From Pelagibacteraceae bacterium AG-426-M19 (GTDB lineage Bacteria; Pseudomonadota; Alphaproteobacteria; Pelagibacterales; Pelagibacteraceae): a stretch of 64,000 bases of DNA. Made by a program: the position numbers and the translations under genes. The stretch covers positions 1 to 64,000 of the forward strand of contig QCNW01000001.1 in NCBI GenBank assembly GCA_003210025.1, in the 5' to 3' direction. How positions within the stretch are numbered: position 1 is the first letter of the stretch; the number at the start of each line of letters is the position of its first letter. This document shows positions 1-9,603 of the stretch, in pieces. Below the pieces are notes generated by a model. It did no database searches and was not told the DNA's origin. It saw nothing but the letters and a program-made list of their open reading frames with translations.

Positions 1-229
1 CCATGCTGACATGAGCTTTTTCACTTAAAACATATGCACTACCTATAAATGTTGAAGCAACCAAGAGCATTGTAACAAGCTCAGTTTGCCACGTTATTGC
101 TCTTTGAAAAAAGTATCTTTCAAAAACTAATTCAACAATAACAAGAATTGATAAAAGTAAAGCTAATACAGCAAAAGCTCCGCAAGCTCTTGCAACAAAA
201 TCACAGAATTTTAAGTATTTTTCTTTCAT
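1..229 (-). CDS. TRAP transporter small permease (DctQ-like), C-terminal part outside window
   Basis: Reverse-strand reading from ATG at 229 gives MKEKYLKFCDFVARACGAFAVLALLLSILVIVELVFERYFFQRAITWQTELVTMLLVASTF..., hydrophobic DctQ-like; next to DctP. Confidence 0.75.
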   Translation of the reverse strand, partial: MKEKYLKFCDFVARACGAFAVLALLLSILVIVELVFERYFFQRAITWQTELVTMLLVASTFIGSAYVLSEKAHVSM

Positions 230-235
230 AAAAAA

Positions 236-266
236 AACCCCTACTTATGGAGAATAAATAGGGGTT
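236..266 (-). terminator. Hairpin with U-run between dctP and dctQ; possible attenuator/RBS-sequestering hairpin
   Basis: aacccctacttat / ataaataggggtt arms (one G-U on the minus strand), 5-nt loop, followed on the minus strand by TTTTTTT then ATG. Confidence 0.7.
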
Positions 267-280
267 CTTTATATATTATT

Positions 281-1291
281 TTATTTAACTGCTAAAGCCA
301 TTTCCATAAGCTTATCGCCACCTGGAACTTTTTCAGCAAAAGCTTTGTGAGATGATTTTATTGCAATATCAACCCATGCAGCATGATCCTCAGCATCCAT
401 ATACACTAATTTAACACCTGCAGCTTTGTATGCTTCCTCAAACTTTTTATCTAAGTTTTCTACTTGAGCTGTCATATATTTTTCAGCAACTTTTCCAGCT
501 TTCATTAAAGCCACTTGTTGGCTAGAATTTAAAGCATTGTAGCTTTTCTTAGACATTAAAATTGGCTCATACATAAACCATAAACCAAATTTTCCTGGAG
601 GAGTTGCACATTTTACTTGTTCGTAAATTTTGTAACTTACAAAACTTCCTGAACTAGTATTTGCACCTGTTAATACACCAGTTTGTAAACCAGTATAAAT
701 TTCAGATGATGGCATACTTTGAATACCTGCACCAGCAGCTTCTAACATTTGGTTGAAAGCTTTTCCTGCAGCTCTCATCACTTGTCCTTTAGCATCACTT
801 GGATTTTTGATACATTTAGTTTTTGATGCGAAACCACCACCTAACCATGCATCAGATAGTACTACAACACCAGCATCACTGATTATTTTTTTAATCTCTG
901 TCATCATTGGACCTTTATTAAATCTCAATGCATGCTCATGATTTTTTACAGTTCCTGGCATCAATGTAGCATCAAATTCTGGATGGAATTTTGATGCATA
1001 AGCTAATGGGAAAGCAGAAATATCTAATTGACCTGTAGTCATAGGTTTCCACTGTTCTTTTGGCTTATAAAGTGACTTAGCTGGATAAATTCTAATTTCT
1101 AAATCAACGTTTGCTTTTTTTACTTCATCAGCAATAATTTGTACCATTTCATGACGTGGGTCAAAAGAGCCATCGGCTCTTGGTGTTCCTGGCCATTGGT
1201 GACTTGCTTTTAATGTAACTGCGTATGCAGATCCTACTATTGAAAAAGCTATAATTATTGAAGACAAATATAATGTTATTTTTCTTAACAT
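281..1291 (-). CDS. dctP: TRAP transporter substrate-binding protein (DctP family)
   Basis: Signal peptide MLRKITLYLSSIIIAFSIVGSAYA; DctP-like body. Start moved to 1291 from the longer ORF. Confidence 0.85.
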   Translation of the reverse strand: MLRKITLYLSSIIIAFSIVGSAYAVTLKASHQWPGTPRADGSFDPRHEMVQIIADEVKKANVDLEIRIYPAKSLYKPKEQWKPMTTGQLDISAFPLAYASKFHPEFDATLMPGTVKNHEHALRFNKGPMMTEIKKIISDAGVVVLSDAWLGGGFASKTKCIKNPSDAKGQVMRAAGKAFNQMLEAAGAGIQSMPSSEIYTGLQTGVLTGANTSSGSFVSYKIYEQVKCATPPGKFGLWFMYEPILMSKKSYNALNSSQQVALMKAGKVAEKYMTAQVENLDKKFEEAYKAAGVKLVYMDAEDHAAWVDIAIKSSHKAFAEKVPGGDKLMEMALAVK

Positions 1292-1376
1292 AGTTTTCCC
1301 CTTTTTATTTATAATGTTGATATTAAATTGAACTTGAGAGTAAGAGTCAATATAAGGAAATGACATACTTATTATT

Positions 1377-2519
1377 ATGGATGGTCCTTTAAAAAATTTA
1401 TTAGTTGTTGATCTTACTAGGGTTTTAGTAGGTCCATATTGTACAATGATTTTATCTGATCTCGGTGCACGTGTAATTAAAATAGAAGCGCCAGAAATTG
1501 GTGACGATTCAAGAAAGTTTGGACCTTTTGTAAAAGACTATTCAGCATATTTTATGTCACTGAATAGAGGAAAAGAAAGTATTGCTCTAAATCTAAAAAA
1601 TGAAGATGATAAAAAAATCTTTGATAAAATTTTAGCAAAGGCAGATATTTTAGTAGAAAATTTTAAACCAGGTACTTTAGAAAAATGGGGATATGGTTGG
1701 AAAGATGTAAGCAAAAAATATCCAAAATTAATATATGCATCTGCATCTGGTTTCGGTCAAACCGGACCTTTAAAAGAATTACCAGCTTATGACATGGTCG
1801 TTCAAGGAATGGGTGGACTGATGAGTGTTACAGGTCATCCAAATAGTGAACCAACAAGAGTTGGAACATCAATTGGTGATATTACAGCAGGCCTTTTTAC
1901 TGCAATTGGAATTAATGCAGCTTTGTATGATAGACAAAAAACAGGTAAGGGAATGTTTATAGATGTTTCAATGTTAGACTGTCAAATTGCGATTTTAGAA
2001 AATGCAATTGCAAGATATTTATCTAAAAATGAAATTCCTAAACCGATGGGATCTAGACATCCTTCAATCGCTCCGTTTGAGGCATTTAAAACAAAAGATA
2101 GTTATATAATCATTGCTGCAGGTAACGATAAATTATATGAAAAACTTTGTGAAGTATTAGGAATACCTGAAATGGTCAGTGATAAAAGATTTAGTACTAA
2201 TTCTCTTAGATGTGAAAATATGAATGAACTAAAATCAATTTTTGAAGATAAACTTTCTTCAAAAAATACTTCTGAGTGGGTAAGTGAAATGGAAAAATTA
2301 AAGATACCTTGTGGACCGATATTTAATATTAAAGAAGCGGTAGAAAATCCTCAAGTCGAAGCAAGAAACATGATTGTTAAAGCCTATCATAAAGTGGTTG
2401 GTAATTTTAGATTAGCAGGCAATCCTATAAAAATGTCTTCATACGAAGATAAAAGTACTAGAGGGGACATTCCTGATCTTGATGAACACAGGGAAAAAAT
2501 ATTAAAAGAGTTTTCTTAA
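1377..2519 (+). CDS. CaiB/BaiF family CoA-transferase (class III)
   Basis: MDGPLKNLLVVDLTRVLVGPYCTMILSDLGARVIKIEAPEIGDDSR... typical family III N-terminus. Confidence 0.92.
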   Translation: MDGPLKNLLVVDLTRVLVGPYCTMILSDLGARVIKIEAPEIGDDSRKFGPFVKDYSAYFMSLNRGKESIALNLKNEDDKKIFDKILAKADILVENFKPGTLEKWGYGWKDVSKKYPKLIYASASGFGQTGPLKELPAYDMVVQGMGGLMSVTGHPNSEPTRVGTSIGDITAGLFTAIGINAALYDRQKTGKGMFIDVSMLDCQIAILENAIARYLSKNEIPKPMGSRHPSIAPFEAFKTKDSYIIIAAGNDKLYEKLCEVLGIPEMVSDKRFSTNSLRCENMNELKSIFEDKLSSKNTSEWVSEMEKLKIPCGPIFNIKEAVENPQVEARNMIVKAYHKVVGNFRLAGNPIKMSSYEDKSTRGDIPDLDEHREKILKEFS

Positions 2520-3047
2520 TTAAGAATTATTTTCTTCGTCGCTTACGTTATCTGAAACTTGTTCTTCTGCTTCTGAAACTTGATCTAGTGAAACATCATC
2601 ATTTTCTTCAGCCTCACTTGGAGCTTCTACATTAACATCAGGTTGAGCTGATGGTGATAATTCAGCAAGATCTTCTTTTGAAACCTGAATTTTTTCAGGA
2701 ATTTTTCTAGCTCTTTTAGAAGGAAGAATTGGCACACCACTTTTTGAGATTTCACCTTTGTACAAATTCTCAAAATCATCACCAATATCTTCATCTTCTT
2801 CAGCAGTATCATCAATTTGTTCTACATGTTTTCTAAGTTTGTAAACTGCGGCTTCAGTTAAATCTGGAACTTTAATTGTTTCTTCAGCTATCTCTCTTAA
2901 AGCAATAACTGTGTGTTTGTCGTTATCTCTAACTAATGTAGGTTCAATTCCTGAATTCAGTTGAGTAGCTCTTTCTTTAGCAACCAAAACTAATTCATAA
3001 GGGCTATCTACTTTATCTATACAATCTTCAACGGTAACTCTTGCCAT
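2520..3047 (-). CDS. rpoZ: DNA-directed RNA polymerase omega subunit with long acidic C-terminal tail
   Basis: [30 protein letters not shown]... [14 protein letters not shown] is diagnostic of omega. Confidence 0.9.
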   Translation of the reverse strand: MARVTVEDCIDKVDSPYELVLVAKERATQLNSGIEPTLVRDNDKHTVIALREIAEETIKVPDLTEAAVYKLRKHVEQIDDTAEEDEDIGDDFENLYKGEISKSGVPILPSKRARKIPEKIQVSKEDLAELSPSAQPDVNVEAPSEAEENDDVSLDQVSEAEEQVSDNVSDEENNS

Positions 3048-3088
3048 GGGCGATTAAATATACTCCAAGATCAACAAAATCAAGTGTT

Positions 3089-4297
3089 TTATACTAAAAT
3101 TGGATTTAATTTTTTTCTAACTAAAAAAAGAAGAATAAAAGAAATAAGTATATAAAGTGCAGATATTATAGCAATTTTCTCAATTGAAAATCCGATATCA
3201 ATTAAAATACCAAAAAGAGCAGTTCCGAAAGCTGTTGAAAAAACCATAAGTGCAGTGGTCAAAGCTTTAATAGATCCAATATGCTTTACACCATAAACCT
3301 CGGCCCAAGTGGAAGATCCCAAAACGTTTGCCAAACCATTTGATATTCCAATTAAACCTAAAAATATAAATGCAGTAAATTGTGCATCAAAATAAATAAT
3401 TACAAAAGTCGATAGAAATAAAGGAATATTCATAAATATTAAAAGTTTTCGACTTGTGAATTTATCAATTAAAAAACCAGATATTAAAAGTGTAATTACT
3501 GAAAATACTGAATAAGACATAAAAGATTGAGCAATTACAAATGGTCCCCAATTTTTTGATTCAGTAATAAATGACTGATAAACAAATACACCAGTTGCAA
3601 TCCAAGGCATGGCAAGCATATTCATGCTTACTATATAAAATTTATAATCTTTTATTACTTCAATTCTTTTCCATTGCTTGATATTTTCCTCTTTAAATTC
3701 TTCACCATCAGTGCTTTCTCTCGTATCAAGTTTAACAGTTCGAACTAAAAAGAATGATGCAATCGGTAAAAATATTAAAATTAATAAAGCAATTACTGTC
3801 CAAATATTTTGCCAAGTTGTTAATGACAACAAAAATACCATTAAAACAGGTAAAATAAATTCAGCACTTGATAAACCAAACCAGCAAATACTTAATGCCC
3901 TACCCCTAGATTTTGTAAAATATCTTGAAACTGTTGTTGTTGCAGTATGAGACATCATTCCTTGACCCGAAAATCTCATTAAAAAAATTGCAATGAATAA
4001 AAAAATGATTGATGAAATTTTTGAAAAGAAAAAACAAGAAAATGATAAAAGTAATGTTACATAGATTGCAAATCGGAAAATATTTATATCATCAATTTTC
4101 TTTCCAACCCAAATAAGTAGTAAACTACTGCACAATGTTGCTGATGCATATATTGAGCCAAATTGTCCATGAGTTATCGAGAGTGTCTCTCTTATACTTG
4201 TATTGAATATTCCAAGAAAAAAACTCTGTCCAAAGCTTGAAAAAAATGTAAATATAAAACCAAATACAATTACTTTTAAACTTAAATTTTTAAACAT
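3089..4297 (-). CDS. MFS transporter
   Basis: 402 aa, about 12 hydrophobic segments, MFS-like organisation. Confidence 0.85.
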   Translation of the reverse strand: MFKNLSLKVIVFGFIFTFFSSFGQSFFLGIFNTSIRETLSITHGQFGSIYASATLCSSLLLIWVGKKIDDINIFRFAIYVTLLLSFSCFFFSKISSIIFLFIAIFLMRFSGQGMMSHTATTTVSRYFTKSRGRALSICWFGLSSAEFILPVLMVFLLSLTTWQNIWTVIALLILIFLPIASFFLVRTVKLDTRESTDGEEFKEENIKQWKRIEVIKDYKFYIVSMNMLAMPWIATGVFVYQSFITESKNWGPFVIAQSFMSYSVFSVITLLISGFLIDKFTSRKLLIFMNIPLFLSTFVIIYFDAQFTAFIFLGLIGISNGLANVLGSSTWAEVYGVKHIGSIKALTTALMVFSTAFGTALFGILIDIGFSIEKIAIISALYILISFILLFLVRKKLNPILV

Positions 4298-4305
4298 AAA
4301 AAAAT

Positions 4306-5181
4306 ATGGCTTCTAAAGTTGCTTTCATAGGTCTTGGTGTAATGGGTTATCCAATGGCAGGATATATATCAAAAGCAGGACATAATGTAACTGTTTTTAA
4401 CAGAACAAAATCAAAAGCAGAAAAGTGGATTGGTGAATACAAAGGTAAAATGGCTGATACACCATCTGAAGCTGCTAAAGATGCTGATTTTATTTTTACG
4501 TGTGTTGGTAATGACGATGATTTAAGACAAGTCTCTTTAGGAGAACATGGTTTATTTCATAATGCTAAAGAAGGATGCGTTTATATAGATAATTCAACAG
4601 TGTCTGCTGAAATTTCTAGAGAACTTTATAAAGCTGCAAAAGATAAAGGATTTGGTTTTTTAGATGCTCCTATATCTGGAGGACAGTCAGGTGCTGAAGG
4701 TGGGATATTAACTGTTATGGTTGGTGGAGATGACAATGATTTTAAAAAAGCAGAGCCAATAATTGATTGTTATAGTAAAAAAGTAACTTTAATCGGACCA
4801 TCAGGTAGTGGACAATTAACTAAGATGGTTAATCAAATGTGTATTGGTGGTTTGGTTCAAGGTTTATCTGAAGCAGTAAATTTTGGAATTAATGCAGGTT
4901 TAGATATGGATAAAGTTATGGAAACTATTTCAAAAGGTGCAGCTCAATCTTGGCAAATGGAAAATAGGTATAAAACTATGGTAGCTGATAAATTTGATTA
5001 CGGATTTGCTGTAGATTGGATGAGAAAAGATTTAAAAATTTGTATTGAAGAAGCAAAAAGAAATGGTTCACCAGTTCCCGTAACTGAAATTGTTGATGGT
5101 TATTATGCAGAAGTTCAAAATATGGGTGGAAACCGTTGGGATAGTTCAAGTTTAATTGCTAGACTAAAAAAGAAAAAATAA
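4306..5181 (+). CDS. NAD(P)-dependent oxidoreductase, 3-hydroxyisobutyrate dehydrogenase family
   Basis: VAFIGLGVMGYPMAGYISKAGHNVTVFNRT; DAPISGGQSGAEGG; family hallmarks. Confidence 0.92.
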   Translation: MASKVAFIGLGVMGYPMAGYISKAGHNVTVFNRTKSKAEKWIGEYKGKMADTPSEAAKDADFIFTCVGNDDDLRQVSLGEHGLFHNAKEGCVYIDNSTVSAEISRELYKAAKDKGFGFLDAPISGGQSGAEGGILTVMVGGDDNDFKKAEPIIDCYSKKVTLIGPSGSGQLTKMVNQMCIGGLVQGLSEAVNFGINAGLDMDKVMETISKGAAQSWQMENRYKTMVADKFDYGFAVDWMRKDLKICIEEAKRNGSPVPVTEIVDGYYAEVQNMGGNRWDSSSLIARLKKKK

Positions 5182-5183
5182 TT

Positions 5184-5789
5184 GTGTCTACCACCGTTCC
5201 CTACTACGAGGATTTTTCCGAAATAAAAAAGAAAATTTGGTTAATGCTAACTGATGCAGTTACTAATAGATCTTCTCCTTTTAGAATACCTGTTTTTTCA
5301 TGTGGTAGTGAGAGCGATATCGAAAGTAGAATTGTTGTTCTAAGAAAATCAGATGAACAAAATAATTTAGTGCAATTCCACAGTGACATTAGATCTGATA
5401 AAATTAAAATCTTAGAAAAAAATCCTAATTCTTCAATGTTATTTTACGATAAAGATGAAAAAATTCAGGTTAGATTAAAAGTTGAAGCAATTATCAATCA
5501 TAATAACGATATAACAAAACAATCTTGGGAAAAAACTCAACATATAAGTCGTAAATGTTACTTGGTAGATAATGGACCAGGAACAGAGTCTGATATTCCA
5601 ACATCTGGTTTAAAACCTGAATTAGATAATTTTGATTACACAAAAGAACGAAGTGAAGAAGGATATAAAAACTTTACTGTTATACAGTGTAAAATTAAAT
5701 CTATAGAATGGTTATATTTAGCTGCAAAAGGTCATCGAAGAGCTAGATTTGATATTGATAATAGTAAAGATACTTGGTTGGTACCATAA
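5184..5789 (+). CDS. Pyridoxamine 5'-phosphate oxidase family flavoprotein
   Basis: GTG start; FRIPVFSCGSES...RIVVLRK...LVQFHSDIRSDKIK...RLKVEA; ends in WL.L.A.GHRRARF-type tail. Confidence 0.75.
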   Translation: MSTTVPYYEDFSEIKKKIWLMLTDAVTNRSSPFRIPVFSCGSESDIESRIVVLRKSDEQNNLVQFHSDIRSDKIKILEKNPNSSMLFYDKDEKIQVRLKVEAIINHNNDITKQSWEKTQHISRKCYLVDNGPGTESDIPTSGLKPELDNFDYTKERSEEGYKNFTVIQCKIKSIEWLYLAAKGHRRARFDIDNSKDTWLVP

Positions 5790-6187
5790 TGAAAAAATAT
5801 GAAGCTATGGTTTTGTCATGTATGGATCCAAGGTTTCAGCCAAAAGTTTTTAATTATTTAAAAAAAAAGAAATTAACTGGAAAGTATAGCTCATTTACTA
5901 TTGCTGGAGCGGCCATTGGTGTAACTTCTAAAAAATTTAAAAAATGGCAATCAACCTTTTTGGATAATTTATCAACTTCGATAAAGTTGCATAATATTAA
6001 TAAATTAATAGTTATTAATCATGAAGATTGTGGTGCAGCTAAAATAGTAAATGGAAAAAAAGAAATTAGTTCGTTTGTAGAAAAGAAAATTCATAAAGAC
6101 TCATTTGAAAAAATTAAAGCAATTTTAAATAAAAGATTTCCTAAATTAAAACTATCTTTTAAAATATTAAAACTAAGTGATAAATAA
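5789..6187 (+). CDS. Small carbonic anhydrase-like protein
   Basis: MVLSCMDPRFQP ... AGAAIGVTSKK ... LIVINHEDCGAAK resembles beta-CA metal-binding segments; ATG overlaps upstream TAA. Confidence 0.65.
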   Translation: MKKYEAMVLSCMDPRFQPKVFNYLKKKKLTGKYSSFTIAGAAIGVTSKKFKKWQSTFLDNLSTSIKLHNINKLIVINHEDCGAAKIVNGKKEISSFVEKKIHKDSFEKIKAILNKRFPKLKLSFKILKLSDK

Positions 6188-6202
6188 AAAATTTTAACAA
6201 GA

Positions 6203-7069
6203 TTATTCTTTCCATTTTTTAAACCAATCTTCTTTGGCATACTCAGTTAACTTATAAGTACACCATTCATTTTTTCGTCCTTTAAGTAATTTTTTATGAG
6301 TATATCTTGCTGGAATTTGATAATTTCCAGGAGGATTACCTCTTTTCTTTTGACCTAAAGCGCAAGCAATTTGAAGTGGATCAAATGGATTATCTGAAGT
6401 TGGAGTTAAATAAACTGAGTCTTTTAAGTCTGGACAAGTTGGATCATTGTGATCGTAAACTCCTTTTCCAAATTTTTTTGAAAGATTTTGACTAAGAATA
6501 CCAGTGGTTAAATGTGCTCCATCTTTAACTCCTTTAGTACAAGGCATAGCAAAACCATTGCCATGAAGTAATTCATGAATTGAAATTTTAGTAATTTGAC
6601 CTGATGCTCTTTTTATAAACAAGTATCCATGATGAGGCCCCATTTGACCTCCGTCTCCGCTTGCCGCATCTGTAAATGAGAAATATAATTTTTTTGGATT
6701 ATTAAATCCTTGTTTTTGCAAGTAATAATCTGGATAATTAACATTCCATCCACCTTTTTTAGCTTTACGATCCATTCTTACAAATGAGATATCTAGTTTG
6801 CCATCTTGTCTATAATCAAATTTTAATCTTTGCTTATTGCCAGTCATTTTAAAAAATAAATCATCTATTTTTTTGACTTCTTTTTCTATCCAGCCATTAA
6901 TATCTCTTTCATTATCTTTTGTTTTTTTTGCAAGAAAATAAATAAAATGAATTTGATAATCATCAGTAACATCTGGCTGGTCTTCAAAAAATCTACCTGG
7001 TTTTTCATCAGATGCAAATAAAGACGAACTAAATAATGTGATTATTAGAATTAAGAATATTTTTTTCAT
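6203..7069 (-). CDS. Secreted hypothetical protein with HExxH motif (putative metallopeptidase-like)
   Basis: Signal peptide MKKIFLILIITLFSSSLFA; ISIHELLHGNGFAMPC. Confidence 0.7.
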   Translation of the reverse strand: MKKIFLILIITLFSSSLFASDEKPGRFFEDQPDVTDDYQIHFIYFLAKKTKDNERDINGWIEKEVKKIDDLFFKMTGNKQRLKFDYRQDGKLDISFVRMDRKAKKGGWNVNYPDYYLQKQGFNNPKKLYFSFTDAASGDGGQMGPHHGYLFIKRASGQITKISIHELLHGNGFAMPCTKGVKDGAHLTTGILSQNLSKKFGKGVYDHNDPTCPDLKDSVYLTPTSDNPFDPLQIACALGQKKRGNPPGNYQIPARYTHKKLLKGRKNEWCTYKLTEYAKEDWFKKWKE

Positions 7070-7356
7070 AAGCCTCTTATTATTATATTGGTCCCTTCAG
7101 AATTATCGAGTCTAATCTGTTTGATAGGTTTATATTCCTCTGAATTATACCACTCCAAAGCCCTCTCATAACTTGGAAATTTTAGAATAATTATTCTTGG
7201 AAAATTAGTTTTTCCATCAAATATTTGATATTCACCATTTCTAACCAAGAACTCTCCATCAAATTTTTTTACAATTGGATTAACTTTTTCAATGTACTCT
7301 TTATAATTTTCTGGATTAGTTACTCTTAATTGCGCAATTACATACCCTGCCGACAT
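7066..7356 (-). CDS. DUF1330 family protein
   Basis: GYVIAQLRVTNPENYKEYIEKV...GEFLVRNGEYQIFDG...RIIILKFPSYERALEWYNSEEYKPI. Confidence 0.9.
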   Translation of the reverse strand: MSAGYVIAQLRVTNPENYKEYIEKVNPIVKKFDGEFLVRNGEYQIFDGKTNFPRIIILKFPSYERALEWYNSEEYKPIKQIRLDNSEGTNIIIRGL

Positions 7357-7375
7357 TTATTCTCCTTTAATCTCT

Positions 7376-9070
7376 CTAATTAATACAGTTAGATGGACTC
7401 GTGTCATAGTTTTGTTCATCTAGGTATTGAAAACGATTAGTTAAAAATTTATTAACTTTTTCATTATTTTTTTTTGAAATTCTATCTACTTTACATCTTG
7501 ATGCATACCACCATAATACAGTTTCAGCTAAGTCTTCATTTCCTGGTAATTCCCAAGCATATTCTGAAATATAATACTTGTCAGTGCTAACAGCATTTAG
7601 CCATTTTTCCTCATTAACAGATCCGCCCCACCACCAATCAAGAGAAGCGTGGGTTAATTCATGAAACATTAACTCCTCAGCATATTTTTTATTTTCATTT
7701 GTAAGATAATCTGTGTGAATTACTATAGTACCTTGTCCTCCTGCCCAGCCTACTTTGCCTTTATGTATATTTATTTCTTTAACATTTTTTTTTAAAAATT
7801 TTGGCATTTGTCCATATATTTTTGCCCACTTTATTGCTTGTTTTTTTGCCTTTTTATTAGTTTTAAATTCATCATTAACATTTATTAATATATCCTTACT
7901 GTTCTCAAAACTTGCGTTAAAGACAAAAACTGTAAAACTACTTTTACCCCAACCATCTTTTGTGTATTTGTTTGTCAAGGTTCTCTTATCATAACCCATC
8001 ACTTTTTTTTTCTCTACAAATGATAAATTTATAAAATTACTTGGGTCTTTTTTATTTATTATATCTCCATCTTTCCACTCACTGCCACCTTTAAAAATGA
8101 AATTTTTGCTTAAACTTATTGTTTTTACAGGTTTGTCCATTTCCCATATTGCAACTTGTTTTACACCATCGTTCCAAATCATTGTTCCTTCGCCATGTCT
8201 ATTATTATTTTTCCACTCTCCGGTATAAACACCTCCACCACTACTATAAAAATATTTACCTTGTCCAGTTCTTTGGCCATTTACCCAATCACCTTCATAT
8301 CTATCTCCATTTGGCCAAGTACCAATTCCAAAACCATGCATATTTTGCATTTTCCATTCACCGACATATTTAAAACCTTTTTCCCAAACACCTGTCCCCT
8401 TTCCATTATCACAATTGCCTTCAACACAACCTATTGCCTTTCCGCTCGAGTCTGTCTCGATTAAATTTCCATTTTTCCACTCTCCGGATTGTGTTATGCC
8501 GTTTGCGAATATAAAGGTTCCTTGCCCATCAGCTTCTCCATTTTTTCTTCCACCGATGTATTTATCTCCATTTGCCCAAGTAACTGTTCCTTGACCATTT
8601 TGTATACCCAGCTCCCAATCACCAATATATTTTGTTCCATTAACCCATTTAAAAGTACCTAGACCATGGGGTTTTTGATTTTTCCAATTTCCATTATATT
8701 TATCCCCATTGGGCCATATAAAAGTTCCTTTTCCATTAACGCAATTACCTTTTATGCAACCAGTCTTAAGGGCTGTTTTATTTTCTATAAATTTTTTCTT
8801 GCCAATTGCAAAAAGTTTGCACTCACCATTTATTCCTTTTTCTTTTCTATGTTTTTCACAATCATTAAATCCATCTTGCTTCTCTGTTCCACGTCCGTAC
8901 TCACATTTTCCATCATTCCCAACTACAACAAAAAGATGATCATTAGAGCCTTGATTTAAAAGGTCGGCATAAACTTCATCAACTATCCAATCACATATTT
9001 GTTGATTTTCTGCATTAGAAGTTTCACACCATATAAAGCTAAAAAATATGGTCGCTAGTATTTTTTTCAT
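7376..9070 (-). CDS. Secreted MORN-repeat protein with C-terminal HExxH (metallopeptidase-like) domain
   Basis: Signal peptide; repeated GxGTxxWxNGxKYxGxWKNG units; C-terminal EELMFHELTHASLDWW. Confidence 0.85.
   Translation of the reverse strand: MKKILATIFFSFIWCETSNAENQQICDWIVDEVYADLLNQGSNDHLFVVVGNDGKCEYGRGTEKQDGFNDCEKHRKEKGINGECKLFAIGKKKFIENKTALKTGCIKGNCVNGKGTFIWPNGDKYNGNWKNQKPHGLGTFKWVNGTKYIGDWELGIQNGQGTVTWANGDKYIGGRKNGEADGQGTFIFANGITQSGEWKNGNLIETDSSGKAIGCVEGNCDNGKGTGVWEKGFKYVGEWKMQNMHGFGIGTWPNGDRYEGDWVNGQRTGQGKYFYSSGGGVYTGEWKNNNRHGEGTMIWNDGVKQVAIWEMDKPVKTISLSKNFIFKGGSEWKDGDIINKKDPSNFINLSFVEKKKVMGYDKRTLTNKYTKDGWGKSSFTVFVFNASFENSKDILINVNDEFKTNKKAKKQAIKWAKIYGQMPKFLKKNVKEINIHKGKVGWAGGQGTIVIHTDYLTNENKKYAEELMFHELTHASLDWWWGGSVNEEKWLNAVSTDKYYISEYAWELPGNEDLAETVLWWYASRCKVDRISKKNNEKVNKFLTNRFQYLDEQNYDTSPSNCIN
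8140..8765 (-). repeat. MORN repeat-encoding segment, two blocks each opened by GC(I/V)xGNCxNGKGT
   Basis: TGCIKGNCVNGKGTFIWPNGDKYNGNWKN and IGCVEGNCDNGKGTGVWEKGFKYVGEWKM. Confidence 0.75.
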
Positions 9071-9583
9071 TTAAAATATTGATTTCGAATATCGTTTCCA
9101 ATTATCTTGGTAATGTTTAGCGTTTTCTGTTATTTTTCCTATCTCCTCATCAGTAAGTTTTCTAACTACTCTTCCTGGTGCTCCAACTACTAACGAGTTA
9201 TCCGGAATATCTTTATTTTCAGTTATTAATGCTTTTGCACCAATCATGCAGTTTTTGCCAATTTTCGCATTATTTAAAATGACAGCTCCAATACCTATTA
9301 AACTATTGTCTCCAATTGTACATCCATGAAGCATAACGATATGACCGATGGTTACGTCTTTACCTATTCTTAATGGGCAACCTGGGTCAGTATGTAGAAC
9401 GCTCCCATCTTGAACATTTGAACCTTCTCCAATATGAATGTTTTCATTATCCCCTCTAATTACAGCATTAAACCAAACGCTAGAGTTTTTTTCTAGAGTG
9501 ACATCTCCTATTATAGTTGCATTTGGTGCCACCCAATTTTCGCCAGAGTTTTTTGGTTTTTTATCTTTTAAATCGTAAAACAT
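9071..9583 (-). CDS. Gamma carbonic anhydrase family / hexapeptide-repeat protein
   Basis: WVAPNATIIGDVTLEKNSSVWFNAVIRGDNENIHIGEGSNVQDGSVLHTD...IGHIVMLHGCTIGDNSLIGIGA. Confidence 0.92.
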   Translation of the reverse strand: MFYDLKDKKPKNSGENWVAPNATIIGDVTLEKNSSVWFNAVIRGDNENIHIGEGSNVQDGSVLHTDPGCPLRIGKDVTIGHIVMLHGCTIGDNSLIGIGAVILNNAKIGKNCMIGAKALITENKDIPDNSLVVGAPGRVVRKLTDEEIGKITENAKHYQDNWKRYSKSIF

Positions 9584-9603
9584 AATTTATATATTATTAC
9601 ATT

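Noticed and set aside
2627-2815. Alternative-frame ORF within rpoZ
   Set aside because: Same-strand frame shadow of the acidic tail; biased K/L/F composition
8119-8959. Several + strand ORFs (8119..8373, 8156..8464, 8666..8959, 8709..8939) opposite the MORN gene
   Set aside because: Mutually overlapping antisense ORFs produced by repeat-driven codon periodicity; no recognisable domains or spacing signals
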